Part shown: positions 54,332 through 63,710 of the stretch, piece after piece
How positions within the stretch are numbered: position 1 is the first letter of the stretch
How the letters are laid out: each line of letters begins with the position of its first letter
The notes under the pieces: generated by a model
Seen by the model: the letters and a program-made list of their open reading frames with translations, nothing else
Databases searched by the model: none
Told to the model about the DNA's origin: nothing
DNA from: an uncultured Tenacibaculum sp.
GTDB taxonomy: Bacteria > Bacteroidota > Bacteroidia > Flavobacteriales > Flavobacteriaceae
DNA: 64,000 nucleotides
Assembly (NCBI GenBank): GCA_947501615.1
Contig: CANMWK010000004.1
Span: 62,001-126,000, forward strand
Direction: 5' to 3'
Program-made: the position numbers and the translations under genes

Positions 54332-55012
54332 ATGCGCTTTTTAAAGGATTTATTGGGTCTTTTTTACCCTAATTTGTGTTTAAATTGTGAAAACACACTG
54401 TTTTTTAATGAAAAAATACTTTGTAGTAACTGTAAAAATGATTTGCCTATTGTAGATGGCAATCAATTTTTAAACAAAAAAATGTTTATCAATTCTGATA
54501 TAAGAGATATTGCAAGTTTTTTATACTATGACAAAAATAATTGTACTCAAAAATTGATTCATGAATTAAAGTATAATGACAGGGAAGATATAGGTGTTTT
54601 CTTAGGAGAATGGTTTTCTTATAGCATTAAAAAAAGAAATTTATTTTCAGATATTGACTATGTTGTACCAGTACCATTACATAAAAAAAAGTTAAAAGAT
54701 AGAGGATATAATCAAGTTACTTCATTTGCTTCATCTATAGCTAAAACATTAAATGCAGCGTATAGCGATACTCATCTTATTCGTATTTCCAACAATAGCT
54801 CTCAAACCAAAAAATCCAGATTTGATAGATATGATAAGAATTCATCTAAGTTTACTTTAAATGATATTTCTTGTTATGAAAATAAACATATCTTACTCGT
54901 CGATGATGTAATTACCACTGGTGCTACCTTAGCATCTTGTGTTAATGCTTTATTAAAAACTAAAAATATAAAGATAAGTATTGCAACGATGGCTTACACA
55001 CTTAAAGTTTAA
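54332..55012 (+). CDS. comF: ComF-family phosphoribosyltransferase-like protein
   Basis: 226 aa. An N-terminal four-Cys zinc-binding segment (PNLCLNCENTLFF, LCSNC) is followed by the phosphoribosyltransferase fold, with VVPVPLHKKKLKDRGYNQV and the PRPP loop ILLVDDVITTGATLASC. ComF is needed for DNA uptake in competent bacteria; in others its role is unclear. It is followed 42 nt later by a lipoprotein gene. Confidence 0.92.
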   Translation: MRFLKDLLGLFYPNLCLNCENTLFFNEKILCSNCKNDLPIVDGNQFLNKKMFINSDIRDIASFLYYDKNNCTQKLIHELKYNDREDIGVFLGEWFSYSIKKRNLFSDIDYVVPVPLHKKKLKDRGYNQVTSFASSIAKTLNAAYSDTHLIRISNNSSQTKKSRFDRYDKNSSKFTLNDISCYENKHILLVDDVITTGATLASCVNALLKTKNIKISIATMAYTLKV

Positions 55013-55025
55013 AGGTTTTTTTTAC

Positions 55026-55033
55026 TACTTTTG
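55026..55033 (+). promoter_or_regulatory. -7 box for the Ig-like lipoprotein gene
   Basis: TACTTTTG, with a second copy at 55048-55055 that overlaps the GTG. If the first is used, the TTG at 55031 lies inside the promoter, which supports the GTG at 55055 as the start. Confidence 0.45.
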
Positions 55034-55054
55034 ATTACATTTAAAACTACTTTT

Positions 55055-56665
55055 GTGAAGCTTTATAATTCTGTTTTTTTTCTTTTAATTTTTAGTTTTG
55101 TTCTTGCTAGTTGTGCAAGAAAAGGAAGACCTGAAGGTGGACCTAAAGATGAAGATGCTCCTATATTAGTTTCTGCAAAACCAGCTTATGAAAGTTTAAA
55201 CTTTAATGATAAAAATATTCGTATTTACTTTGATGAGTATATAGTTCTTAAAGATTTAACGAAACAATTAATTGTTTCTCCCCCATTTAAAACAGAGCCT
55301 TTAATTACACCTCAAGGAACACCTAGTAAATATATAAACATAAAGTTGTTAGATACGTTAAAAGAAAACACTACCTATACTTTTAATTTTGGAAATGCTG
55401 TTCAAGATAACAATGAAAATAATCCTCTGGAAAATTTTAAATACATATTTTCTACTGGTAATTTTATTGATTCCATGAGTATAGAGGGTGCTATTCAAGA
55501 TATCACTATAAAAAAACCTAAGAAAAACTATAGTGTTTTGTTATATAAAATAGATTCTACTTTTAATGATTCTATCGTATATAAAAGTAAACCAGATTAT
55601 GTAACACGAACCTACGATTCTATACACTATAAATTTACAAACATTGCTGAAGGTAACTATTTTTTAGCCGCCATAGACGAAGCTACTTCAGACTATAAAT
55701 TCAACTCAAAAACCGATAAAATTGGCTTTTATAAAGATACGTTAACACTACCTAAAGATAGTTTGATTCCGTCTCCAATAGTTCTTTTTAAAGAGATTCA
55801 ACCCTATGCTTTAAAAAAAGGAAGAGAAATTACAAAAGGAAGAATTCAGTTTCCTTACACAGGAAAGCAAGAAAACATGGAGATTAAGTTGCTTTCTAAA
55901 GTACCAGATGATTTTATGTTTAAAACTGCTTTTGAAGAGGATAAAGACACACTTAATTATTGGTATTTTTCCGAACAAAAAATAGATTCTTTGAATTTCA
56001 TTATTTCTGAAAAAACATCAATAGATACAGCGACTGTTTTCTTGCGAAAGAAAAAAATAGATTCTCTTTCAATATCTTCAAATGTCAGTAATACTTTACA
56101 TATAAAAGACACACTGTTTTTAATCACAAATAATCCTATTCGAAATTTTGATACTTCTAAGTTTTCTTTAATAAATACAAGCGATACAACCAATGTTCCC
56201 TACACATTAAAAACTATAACCAACAACAAGTTGGGTGTGTTTTTCGAACAGAAAACAAAAACCCCATATAAATTTACAGCACTACCTAAGGCTATTGAAG
56301 ATATTTTTAAAGTAACATCTAAAGACACTCTTAATTATCAATTTACCACCAGAGATATTGAAGATTATGGTAGTATAATCGTAACGATAAACAAAGAGGT
56401 AAAACATCCTGTTATAATAGAATTACTTAAAAAAGATAAAGTATATAAAAAACAAGTATTAAAAACGTCTGGAAAAGTAGAATTCAACTATTTAATTCCT
56501 GAATTATATACTATTAGAGCTATTATTGATGAAAACGATAATGGTATTTGGGATACTGGAAAATATTTAGAAAAAAAACTACCTGAACGTATTGTTTATT
56601 ATCCTGATGAATTACCAGAATTGAGAGCGAATTGGATATCTAATTTAAATTTTACTATAAAATAA
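55055..56665 (+). CDS. Ig-like-domain lipoprotein
   Basis: About 536 aa from GTG at 55055, which gives the signal peptide VKLYNSVFFLLIFSFVLASC with a proper lipobox; the TTG at 55031 is less likely. A short Gly/Pro-rich part (GRPEGGPKDEDAP) is followed by an SbsA-type Ig-like domain (APILVSAKPAYESLNFNDKN, then an extended FDEYIVLKD). Repeated beta-rich domains continue, and the end has IRAIIDENDNGIWDTGKYLE, a CarboxypepD-like ending. It matches a Bacteroidota lipoprotein class often near comF. Likely exposed at the outer membrane; role unknown. Confidence 0.82.
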   Translation: MKLYNSVFFLLIFSFVLASCARKGRPEGGPKDEDAPILVSAKPAYESLNFNDKNIRIYFDEYIVLKDLTKQLIVSPPFKTEPLITPQGTPSKYINIKLLDTLKENTTYTFNFGNAVQDNNENNPLENFKYIFSTGNFIDSMSIEGAIQDITIKKPKKNYSVLLYKIDSTFNDSIVYKSKPDYVTRTYDSIHYKFTNIAEGNYFLAAIDEATSDYKFNSKTDKIGFYKDTLTLPKDSLIPSPIVLFKEIQPYALKKGREITKGRIQFPYTGKQENMEIKLLSKVPDDFMFKTAFEEDKDTLNYWYFSEQKIDSLNFIISEKTSIDTATVFLRKKKIDSLSISSNVSNTLHIKDTLFLITNNPIRNFDTSKFSLINTSDTTNVPYTLKTITNNKLGVFFEQKTKTPYKFTALPKAIEDIFKVTSKDTLNYQFTTRDIEDYGSIIVTINKEVKHPVIIELLKKDKVYKKQVLKTSGKVEFNYLIPELYTIRAIIDENDNGIWDTGKYLEKKLPERIVYYPDELPELRANWISNLNFTIK

Positions 56666-56732
56666 AATCACTGTAGACTAAAAGTCATTTTTGTTTATAG
56701 TTATTGGTTGTGCGTAAATTGAGAAAAACGAT

Positions 56733-57049
56733 ATGAATTGGAAATGGATTTTTGAAAAAGGAATGTTTTGGATTTTCATACTGACATTTTTCATTGGAAA
56801 TTATTTAAGCGAACTCAAAATCCCTAGAATCAACGAAACTGTAGGTTGGACTGTTAATTTATCAAATCAATGGATAATAAACGGGACAATAGTTTTTGGA
56901 TCTTGGTTGTTTTTTTTATCGGTTACGGAGTTGTAGCATTAACATCAAAAAAAACTGATTTATATTTATCAATTGCCCATTTAGGAATTTTCATTCTGAC
57001 TTTAATAATTGGTATTGTAAGTGACTTATTTGGATTAGCAGTTTATTAA
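56733..57049 (+). pseudogene. Frameshifted small membrane protein
   Basis: The first frame (56733-56936) encodes MNWKWIFEKGMFWIFILTFF and more, then stops. A +1 continuation after about 56900 restores membrane-type sequence (LVVFFIGYGVVALTSKKTDL, HLGIFILTLIIGIVSDLFGL) to a stop at 57049. The whole makes about 105 aa with three hydrophobic segments. One base (probably an A in TTTGGATCTTGG at about 56897-56908) is missing. A real pseudogene or a sequencing error are both possible. No family is recognised. Confidence 0.65.
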
Positions 57050-57246
57050 TTAACATAATTTCGATTATTGTGTTCGCAATAAATATTTTTTGGACTTTTA
57101 AAAGAGAAAAGCCTCAACACCCCTTTTCTCGTACTAATCATATCCAAAACCGCAAATAACAGAAACTAATTACTAAAGGTACACTACAATAGTGTTATAA
57201 AAAGGTAAACATACAAAGCAAATAGTTAACTACCACTAGGATCAAA

Positions 57247-57268
57247 AAAAGCCCTAAAATGAGCTTTT
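57247..57268 (-). terminator. Terminator of the solo TonB-C gene
   Basis: AAAAGCTC pairs with GGGCTTTT (one G-T pair), loop ATTTTA, then seven T residues on the minus strand, 20 nt after the stop. Confidence 0.7.
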
Positions 57269-57287
57269 AAAGCTATATTTATGTGTT

Positions 57288-57965
57288 CTAAAGAGAAAAA
57301 TCTAACGATAGCTCATAAGAAACCGCTACTGGCTTACCATTCTTCATAGCCGGTGTTACTTTAGACAATTTAGATATTAACTTCTTACTATATTGTGTTA
57401 AAATATCACTTTTGTTTTCTTCGTTTTTTGTTTTAATATCTACCACTTTACCCTCTCTATCTATAACAAAATTCACAGTAACCTTACCGACTACATCATT
57501 TTCTATAGCTTCTTCAGGATACTCGAAGTTTTCTTGTATAAAGGTTCCTATACCTATATTAAAACATTTCAGATTATCTTCAGCATTTTTACAGTTACTA
57601 AATGTAGGAAGCTGATCGACATTTTGAAAAGTGAACACCTTACCTCGTGTATTATCAATTTCAACTTCTCCTTCTAGTTCAGTTTTGGTTGCTTTGTTAA
57701 GAATTCCTTTCTCAGAAATTGTGTTCATATATTTCACTAATTCCTTACGCCTTTTTCGAAAAAACCGACCTTTAGAATTATTCAAACGTAAAATAATTTG
57801 CCTAGCTGTTGGAGGTTTATTTGATTTGTTTTCTACCTTACATTTATTAATATTGTTAAGGTCTTCTACGATAACTTGATCTTTTTTATCGCAAGTTTGA
57901 TTTGATTGAGATGTTACTATTTGCACATAGAGCAAGCATAAAAGTAACCAATGTAAATGTTTCAT
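57288..57965 (-). CDS. Secreted TonB C-terminal-domain protein (solo)
   Basis: 225 aa. The signal peptide (LLCLLYVQIVTSQ) is followed by QTCDKKDQVIVEDLNNINKC, the shared Cys motif, a basic stretch (SKGRFFRKRRKELVKY), the second Cys pair FSNCKNAEDNLKCFNIGIGT and a TonB-C domain (VGKVTVNFVIDREGKVVDIK). There is no receptor next to it, unlike its two relatives at 47828 and 51605. A run of six C residues precedes the ATG on its strand. Confidence 0.88.
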   Translation of the reverse strand: MKHLHWLLLCLLYVQIVTSQSNQTCDKKDQVIVEDLNNINKCKVENKSNKPPTARQIILRLNNSKGRFFRKRRKELVKYMNTISEKGILNKATKTELEGEVEIDNTRGKVFTFQNVDQLPTFSNCKNAEDNLKCFNIGIGTFIQENFEYPEEAIENDVVGKVTVNFVIDREGKVVDIKTKNEENKSDILTQYSKKLISKLSKVTPAMKNGKPVAVSYELSLDFSL

Positions 57966-58289
57966 TTTAGGGGGGATTTTTACTTTGGTAATTAATAATA
58001 TTGGGATTACTAAATTACATAAAATTTGTTAAAAATCAAAAAAAATTACATTCTGTACTTTTTTTTAACAATAAGACCCCGCTATCCTTATAAAGTTCAC
58101 AATGAAAAAGCAATAACTACCTAATTATAACATTTGCATTACCATAGGTTAATACACTTACTTTATATTAAAAATTAAAAAAAGCTACTCTTTATGCAAA
58201 CATAAAAAGCAGCTTTTAAAACTTTTATTTTCGATACGATTATAAAAAACTATCTACTAAAGGTTAATTTCCTACAATTGAAAATCATA
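57966..58289. other. Intergenic region before glnS 3' end
   Basis: No frame of interest. It holds the leader of the solo TonB-C gene, AT-rich unassigned DNA, and the glnS terminator at 58180-58217. Confidence 0.7.
58180..58217 (-). terminator. Terminator of glnS
   Basis: AAAAGCT outer stem plus an inner TTTATG/CATAAA stem, with seven T residues on the minus strand. It lies 73 nt after the glnS stop. Confidence 0.7.
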
Positions 58290-59978
58290 TTATTTATTCA
58301 CTTTTGCCCAAGTATCTCTTAATCCAACTATTTTATTAAAAACTAGATGTTCAGAAGTAGCATCATCATCAACATTAAAATACCCTAAACGTTGAAATTG
58401 GAAACGCTCACCAACTTTTGAATTCACTAAACTAGGTTCTACTAAAGCATTTATTGTTTGTAAAGAATCTGGATTTAAAAACTCCATAAAATCTTTATCT
58501 TTATGAGCATCAGGAGCTTCATCAGAAAATAATCGATCATAGACTCTAACTTCAGCAGGCACAGCATGCTTTTTAGATACCCAATGTAGTGTACCTTTCA
58601 CTTTACGCTTGCTTTCTTCTGTGCCGCTACCAGATTTACTTAATGGATCGTATGTACAATGAATCTCAGTAATAGTGCCTTCCTCATCTTTTATACAAGT
58701 TTCGCCTTTAATGATATATGCGTTTTTTAAGCGCACTTCTTTCCCTAGGGTTAGTCTAAAGTACTTTCGATTAGCTTCTTCTTTAAAATCTTCCCTTTCT
58801 ATATATAATTCACGAGAAAACGGAACTTCTCTAGATCCAGCATCTAATTCAGGATTGTTTTCTGCAATAAGAATCTCTTCTTTATCTTCTGGATAGTTTG
58901 TAATAACTAATTTAACAGGATTTAAAACAGCCATTACTCTATTTGCGTTTTTATTTAAGTCTTCTCTAATCTTAAATTCTAATAAGGCAACATCAATAAT
59001 GTTTTCTCTTTTCGATACTCCCACAGTTTCAATAAAATTACGAATTGATGCAGGTGTATAACCTCGTCTACGTAAACCAGAAATCGTTGGCATTCTTGGA
59101 TCATCCCAACCAGAAACAACACCTTGTTCAACTAACTTCAATAATTTACGCTTACTCATAATAGTATAGCTTAAATTAAGCCTAGAAAACTCACGTTGTT
59201 TTGGTAGCAAAGGGTAATCTGTCTTGCTGTATTCATAAACATGATCTCTAAACCAATTGTATAAATCACGATGCGGTTTAAATTCTAAAGAACATAGCGA
59301 ATGTGAAATTTGCTCTAAATAATCACTTTCACCATGTGTCCAATCGTACATAGGATATATAACCCAATCGTTTCCTGTTCTATGATGCGCTTTCTTTAAA
59401 ATTCTATACATTAACGGATCTCTTAACAACATGTTAGGAGAAGCCATATCTATTTTTGCACGAAGTACATGTTCACCTTCTTCGAACTCTCCATTCTTCA
59501 TCTTTGTGAAAAGTTCTAAGTTTTCTTCTACGGTTCTATCTCTGTATGGACTAGCTACACCCGACTCAGTTGGCGTTCCTTTTTGTTCTGCCATAGCTTC
59601 AGAGGTTTGACTATCTACATAAGCTTTACCCTCTTTGATTAGTCGAACTGCCCAATCGTATAATTCTTGAAAATAATCTGAAGAGTAACATTCATTTTCC
59701 CATTGATATCCTAACCAAGATACATCTTTCTTAATGGCATCAACATATTCTTGTTCTTCTTTTGCAGGGTTAGTATCATCGAAACGTAAATTTACAGGAG
59801 CGTTATATTTTTCTCCTAAACCAAAGCTAATCCCTATAGCTTTAGTATGACCGATGTGAAGATAACCATTAGGCTCAGGAGGAAAACGAAAACGTAAATC
59901 TTCTCTTTTCATTCCGCTTGCTATATCTTCCTCTATAATTTGCTCAATAAAATTGAGTGGTTTTTTTTCTTCTGACAT
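58290..59978 (-). CDS. glnS: Glutamine-tRNA ligase
   Basis: About 562 aa from ATG at 59978 (a TTG at 59984 would add two residues). The class I signature is PPEPNGYLHIGHTKAIGISF and the KMSKS equivalent is YTIMSKRKLLKL; VSGWDDPRMPTISGLRRRGY is a further GlnRS landmark, and the anticodon-binding barrel covers about 340-562. It charges tRNA-Gln directly, so the indirect GatCAB route is not needed for Gln. It is monocistronic, between two terminators. Confidence 0.96.
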   Translation of the reverse strand: MSEEKKPLNFIEQIIEEDIASGMKREDLRFRFPPEPNGYLHIGHTKAIGISFGLGEKYNAPVNLRFDDTNPAKEEQEYVDAIKKDVSWLGYQWENECYSSDYFQELYDWAVRLIKEGKAYVDSQTSEAMAEQKGTPTESGVASPYRDRTVEENLELFTKMKNGEFEEGEHVLRAKIDMASPNMLLRDPLMYRILKKAHHRTGNDWVIYPMYDWTHGESDYLEQISHSLCSLEFKPHRDLYNWFRDHVYEYSKTDYPLLPKQREFSRLNLSYTIMSKRKLLKLVEQGVVSGWDDPRMPTISGLRRRGYTPASIRNFIETVGVSKRENIIDVALLEFKIREDLNKNANRVMAVLNPVKLVITNYPEDKEEILIAENNPELDAGSREVPFSRELYIEREDFKEEANRKYFRLTLGKEVRLKNAYIIKGETCIKDEEGTITEIHCTYDPLSKSGSGTEESKRKVKGTLHWVSKKHAVPAEVRVYDRLFSDEAPDAHKDKDFMEFLNPDSLQTINALVEPSLVNSKVGERFQFQRLGYFNVDDDATSEHLVFNKIVGLRDTWAKVNK

Positions 59979-60023
59979 TTTCAATACTTATTAAGCAACA
60001 AAAGTAATTATTTATAAAAAAAT

Positions 60024-60055
60024 AAGCGGTAAAAAACTATTCGTTTTTACCGCTT
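60024..60055 (-). terminator. Terminator of the M1 peptidase gene
   Basis: AAGCGGTAAAAA pairs with TTTTTACCGCTT, loop of 8 nt, T-rich on the minus strand, 24 nt after the stop. Confidence 0.82.
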
Positions 60056-60078
60056 TATATTGAATCTTCAATTATTTT

Positions 60079-61941
60079 CTACTCTGTTTTAAAAGTATTA
60101 TTAAGTGGATTTATATCTGCCATAAACCCATTTTTATTAATCTCAATACGTTTAACAGCTTTTGAAACTTCGAAAGTGTATGTAGGATATGCCCAACCCC
60201 AATCTTTTAAAAGCGTTGCTGTAGTTGGTTTGTTACCTCTCATCATTTCTATTGGAATATTAAACGATTCCTTAGTTCCATCTGTATACTCAACATCTAC
60301 ATCTATTGGCATTGGCATTGCTCCAATTCTTTCTAATGTAATTTCTTTACCTTTTACTGTTTTAATACCATAATCGATAAAATGCGTTGTTTGAGACCAT
60401 TCATTTAAATACCAATCTAAATGGATTCCTGAAACTTTTTCTGCTACACGTTTAAAATCATTAGGTGTTGGATGTTTAAATGCGAATTCTTTGAAATACT
60501 CTTTTAATGTTTTCGCTACATTTTCTGAACCAATGATATATTCTAATTGGCTTAAAAAAATACTTCCTTTGCTATAACTTCCTATTCCATATGCTCTATT
60601 TGTTTCGTACCTATCAGCATGTGTAGATAATGGCTCTTCTGTACCAGATTTCACCAAGAAAGCATAACCTTTATACGAACCACTATTTGGATTTACAGTT
60701 TCTTTTCCTGTAACCGCACTCATTGCTTTGTTTGATATATACGTTGTAAAACCTTCATCTACCCACGGATGTTTACTTTCATTCGTCGCTAGTAAAAACT
60801 GAAACCATGTATGCGCCAATTCGTGTGCTGTAACTCCTAATAAGCTACCCCATGGTCTTTGACCTGTAATTAAAGTACACTGTGCATATTCCATACCACC
60901 ATCACCACCTTGAATTACAGAATATTGTTTATAAGGATATGCTCCTATATTTTCGCTGAAATACTTCATCAACTCAGCAGTTTTAGGCTGTAATTTCTTC
61001 CAGTTTTCAATAAACTTTGCTTCTAATGTCTTCTTATATAAAAAGTGTAACGCTATTCCATTATCCATAGTAAGAATATCGTGTTGGTATTCAGGATCTG
61101 CTGCCCAAGTAAAATCATGTATGTTTTTTCCTGAAAACTTCCATGACAGTTTTTTTCCTCTAGGTAAGTTTAACGATTTACTTTTATCTTCATAACCATG
61201 ACCAACTTCTTGTGGGTTTAATAAATCTCCTGTTCCTCCAACAACATAGTTTTTATCAATATGAAGTGTTACATCAAAATTACCCCAAACGCCGTGAAAC
61301 TCTCTAGCAATGTATGGAGGTGTATGCCAACCTTCAAAATCATATTCAGCCATTTTAGGATACCATTGCGTCATTGATAAAGCTACTCCTTCTTTGCTAT
61401 TTCTTCCTGATCTACGAATCTGTAATGGTACTTGTGCGTCGAATTCCATTTCAAAAGTAACTTTCTCACCTGATTTAATTGGTGAATTTAATGTAACCTC
61501 TAAAATAGTACCCACAGTTTCATAAGTTACTTTTTTTCCATTTTGTAGTAAAGAGTTTACCTTTATAAACCCGATCTCATTAGGTTGTAACTTTGCAATT
61601 CTACTTACTTTTTGAGGAGCTTCAGAAGTTCCCACAGTTTCAACCATTCTTCCATCAGGATCCATTATGGTGTGTAATCTTGCATCCATTTGAGAGTTAG
61701 GTTGAAAAGCATTGAAATACAAATGATAAAATACTTTCTTTAATTCATCTGGTGAATTATTTGTGTATACTAATTTTTGTTTTCCTTTATACTGATATGT
61801 TTTAACATCCATATCAATATCCATAGTATAATCAGCTTGTTGTTGCCAATAGTACTGCTTAGCTGAATGTGGTGTACTTTGTGCTAAACTAGCAAAAGAC
61901 ACACAAATCATACATACAATTACATAAAGTGTTTTTCTCAT
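60079..61941 (-). CDS. M1 family metallopeptidase
   Basis: About 620 aa from ATG at 61941 (MRKTLYVIVCMICVSFASL), which opens the signal peptide; the longer frame to 61959 starts in the T run of an upstream terminator. The zinc site is HELAH (about residues 373-377) with the third ligand in WVDEGFT (about 396), and the exopeptidase-type GGMEYAQ lies ahead of it. It is an exported aminopeptidase-like enzyme. Directly upstream is the S8 protease gene, so these may be two steps of peptide degradation. Confidence 0.92.
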   Translation of the reverse strand: MRKTLYVIVCMICVSFASLAQSTPHSAKQYYWQQQADYTMDIDMDVKTYQYKGKQKLVYTNNSPDELKKVFYHLYFNAFQPNSQMDARLHTIMDPDGRMVETVGTSEAPQKVSRIAKLQPNEIGFIKVNSLLQNGKKVTYETVGTILEVTLNSPIKSGEKVTFEMEFDAQVPLQIRRSGRNSKEGVALSMTQWYPKMAEYDFEGWHTPPYIAREFHGVWGNFDVTLHIDKNYVVGGTGDLLNPQEVGHGYEDKSKSLNLPRGKKLSWKFSGKNIHDFTWAADPEYQHDILTMDNGIALHFLYKKTLEAKFIENWKKLQPKTAELMKYFSENIGAYPYKQYSVIQGGDGGMEYAQCTLITGQRPWGSLLGVTAHELAHTWFQFLLATNESKHPWVDEGFTTYISNKAMSAVTGKETVNPNSGSYKGYAFLVKSGTEEPLSTHADRYETNRAYGIGSYSKGSIFLSQLEYIIGSENVAKTLKEYFKEFAFKHPTPNDFKRVAEKVSGIHLDWYLNEWSQTTHFIDYGIKTVKGKEITLERIGAMPMPIDVDVEYTDGTKESFNIPIEMMRGNKPTTATLLKDWGWAYPTYTFEVSKAVKRIEINKNGFMADINPLNNTFKTE

Positions 61942-61962
61942 TACAAACATATTGGTCATAAA

Positions 61963-62042
61963 AAAAGATTATTTAATCTGTATGATGCCAATTGATAAAC
62001 TTTTAAAGCTTAATAGCAACATCACTTCTTAAATAATCTTTT
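61963..62042 (-). terminator. Long-loop inverted repeat between S8 and M1 genes
   Basis: AAAAGATTATTTAA (61963-61976) and TTAAATAATCTTTT (62029-62042) are exact complements around 52 nt, with a T run on the minus strand. It may end the S8 transcript, or form a leader structure for M1. Confidence 0.5.
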
Positions 62043-62050
62043 CTATTAAA

Positions 62051-63703
62051 TTATTTTCCTTTTGTTACTAATTCTGCCATTTTTAAAGCATTGTATGCAT
62101 TAACAACTCTACCAGAAACAGATAATTCTGAGAAAGGTACTAATACTACTTCGTTACCATATCTTCCTCCTGTTCCAGGCTTATTAACTTGCATGTTAAT
62201 TTTTGTTCCAGAATTCATGATAATTCGCTTTACTTGACTTGCAGATAGTTGTGGGTAATACGAACGAATTAACGCCGCAACACCAGCTGTAGATGGAGAT
62301 GCCATAGATGTACCACTAAAATGCTTATATTCATTTTCTGGAGTAGTAGAGTATACTTCTACACCAGGAGCAAATACGTCTACATTACGTTTACCGTAAT
62401 TAGAAAATCCTGCTGGTAATTTTTCATTATAGTTCGCACTCATAGCACCAACAGTTAAAAAGTTATCTGAAATTTCATTTATTAAATCTGGGGCATCATT
62501 CGGGAATGTTTTTTCAACATCGATATTTTTACCATCGTTTCCAGCTGCATTTACAATTAACACATCTTTGTCTGCTGCATATCTAATTGCATCGTAAACC
62601 CATTCTTTATTTGGTGAAAATGCTTTACCGAAACTTGTGTTGATTACTTTAGCTCCGTTATCTACAGCATATCGAATACCTAAAGCAACATCTTTATCAT
62701 ACTCATCTCCGTCAGAAACAGAACGTACAGCCATTATCTTTACGTTTGTCGCTACACCGTCCATTCCTTTGCCATTATTACGAGTTGCACCTATAATACC
62801 AGATACGTGAGAACCATGTGCTTCATTTTTTTCAGAATGCCCTGTATTACCATTTCCAGAACCTGGTTTATCGTTAATATCATACGCATTGTCACCAACT
62901 ACTTTACGATAATCTGTCTTTAAATTTTCCCCATTTATTGTTTTATCAGACTTTTTAATCTCACCTCGTAAAGCTTTTTCCATGCCTTTTACAGTCATAC
63001 CATTCGCTTGAACAAAACCTACTGCAAATTGTGCGGCTTTCTGTACTTCGGTATTATCTGTTTTTATAGCTTTTACCTCATCAAAAGTGTACTCATCTTT
63101 CTTTAAGTGATCTTTTAATGCCTTATCTGCAAAAAGTAAATTGGAAAGATAGTTTTGGTATCTAAACTTTATTTCTTTAGCTTCTTTTACTTTACCATCT
63201 TGATATGCTTTTACTTCAGCTAAAGTTTCAGCATCCGCTATGGAAGGGTTCATTAAAATACGCTCGTACTCCAAATGCTCTGTATAAGAATCTCCTAAGA
63301 AGTTCCATCCGTTAATATCATCAACATAACCATTGTTATCATCATCTTTACCATTTCCAGCTATTTCTTTAGTATTTACCCAAGCTACATCTTTTAAATC
63401 TTCATGAGTTAGGTCTGTACCACTATCTACTACCCCTACAATAACTGGAACTCCTTTTTTTCCTTTTAAAAAATCGTATGCTTTACTCAAACTCATACCA
63501 GGAATAGTATCCGTTGCTAAATCTAAATGTTGCCAATTTTGTTTTTCTGCTTCAGTTAATGCTGCTTTTTTTGCAGGAATTGAAACTTCATTATCTGTTC
63601 CTGAAGGAATTATTATTTTTTTTACGTTAGCTGTTGATGAACAACTTGCTAAGCTAACTAAAACGATTGAAGATAAAACCGGTTTGTATACTCTCATTTT
63701 CAT
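62051..63703 (-). CDS. S8 family serine protease lipoprotein
   Basis: 550 aa (an ATG two codons later, 63697, is equally possible). The lipobox is SLASC (Cys21). The catalytic triad is D93 (VGVVDSGTDLTHEDL), H296 (NEAHGSHVSGIIGA) and S466 (FSGTSMASPSTAGV). Between Asp and His lies a ~170-residue, mostly helical, Lys/Glu-rich insertion (about 125-290), which is much longer than in standard subtilisins. It has no visible prodomain; the mature enzyme should be anchored in the outer membrane. It is read from the MBL-fold gene, 7 nt away. Confidence 0.93.
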   Translation of the reverse strand: MKMRVYKPVLSSIVLVSLASCSSTANVKKIIIPSGTDNEVSIPAKKAALTEAEKQNWQHLDLATDTIPGMSLSKAYDFLKGKKGVPVIVGVVDSGTDLTHEDLKDVAWVNTKEIAGNGKDDDNNGYVDDINGWNFLGDSYTEHLEYERILMNPSIADAETLAEVKAYQDGKVKEAKEIKFRYQNYLSNLLFADKALKDHLKKDEYTFDEVKAIKTDNTEVQKAAQFAVGFVQANGMTVKGMEKALRGEIKKSDKTINGENLKTDYRKVVGDNAYDINDKPGSGNGNTGHSEKNEAHGSHVSGIIGATRNNGKGMDGVATNVKIMAVRSVSDGDEYDKDVALGIRYAVDNGAKVINTSFGKAFSPNKEWVYDAIRYAADKDVLIVNAAGNDGKNIDVEKTFPNDAPDLINEISDNFLTVGAMSANYNEKLPAGFSNYGKRNVDVFAPGVEVYSTTPENEYKHFSGTSMASPSTAGVAALIRSYYPQLSASQVKRIIMNSGTKINMQVNKPGTGGRYGNEVVLVPFSELSVSGRVVNAYNALKMAELVTKGK

Positions 63704-63710
63704 TTCTCTC

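Noticed and set aside
57966..58000. Run of C residues before several minus-strand starts (15470, 51605, 57288 genes) as a shared regulatory site
   Set aside because: The runs vary in length and position; four instances in AT-rich leaders are not enough for a site.
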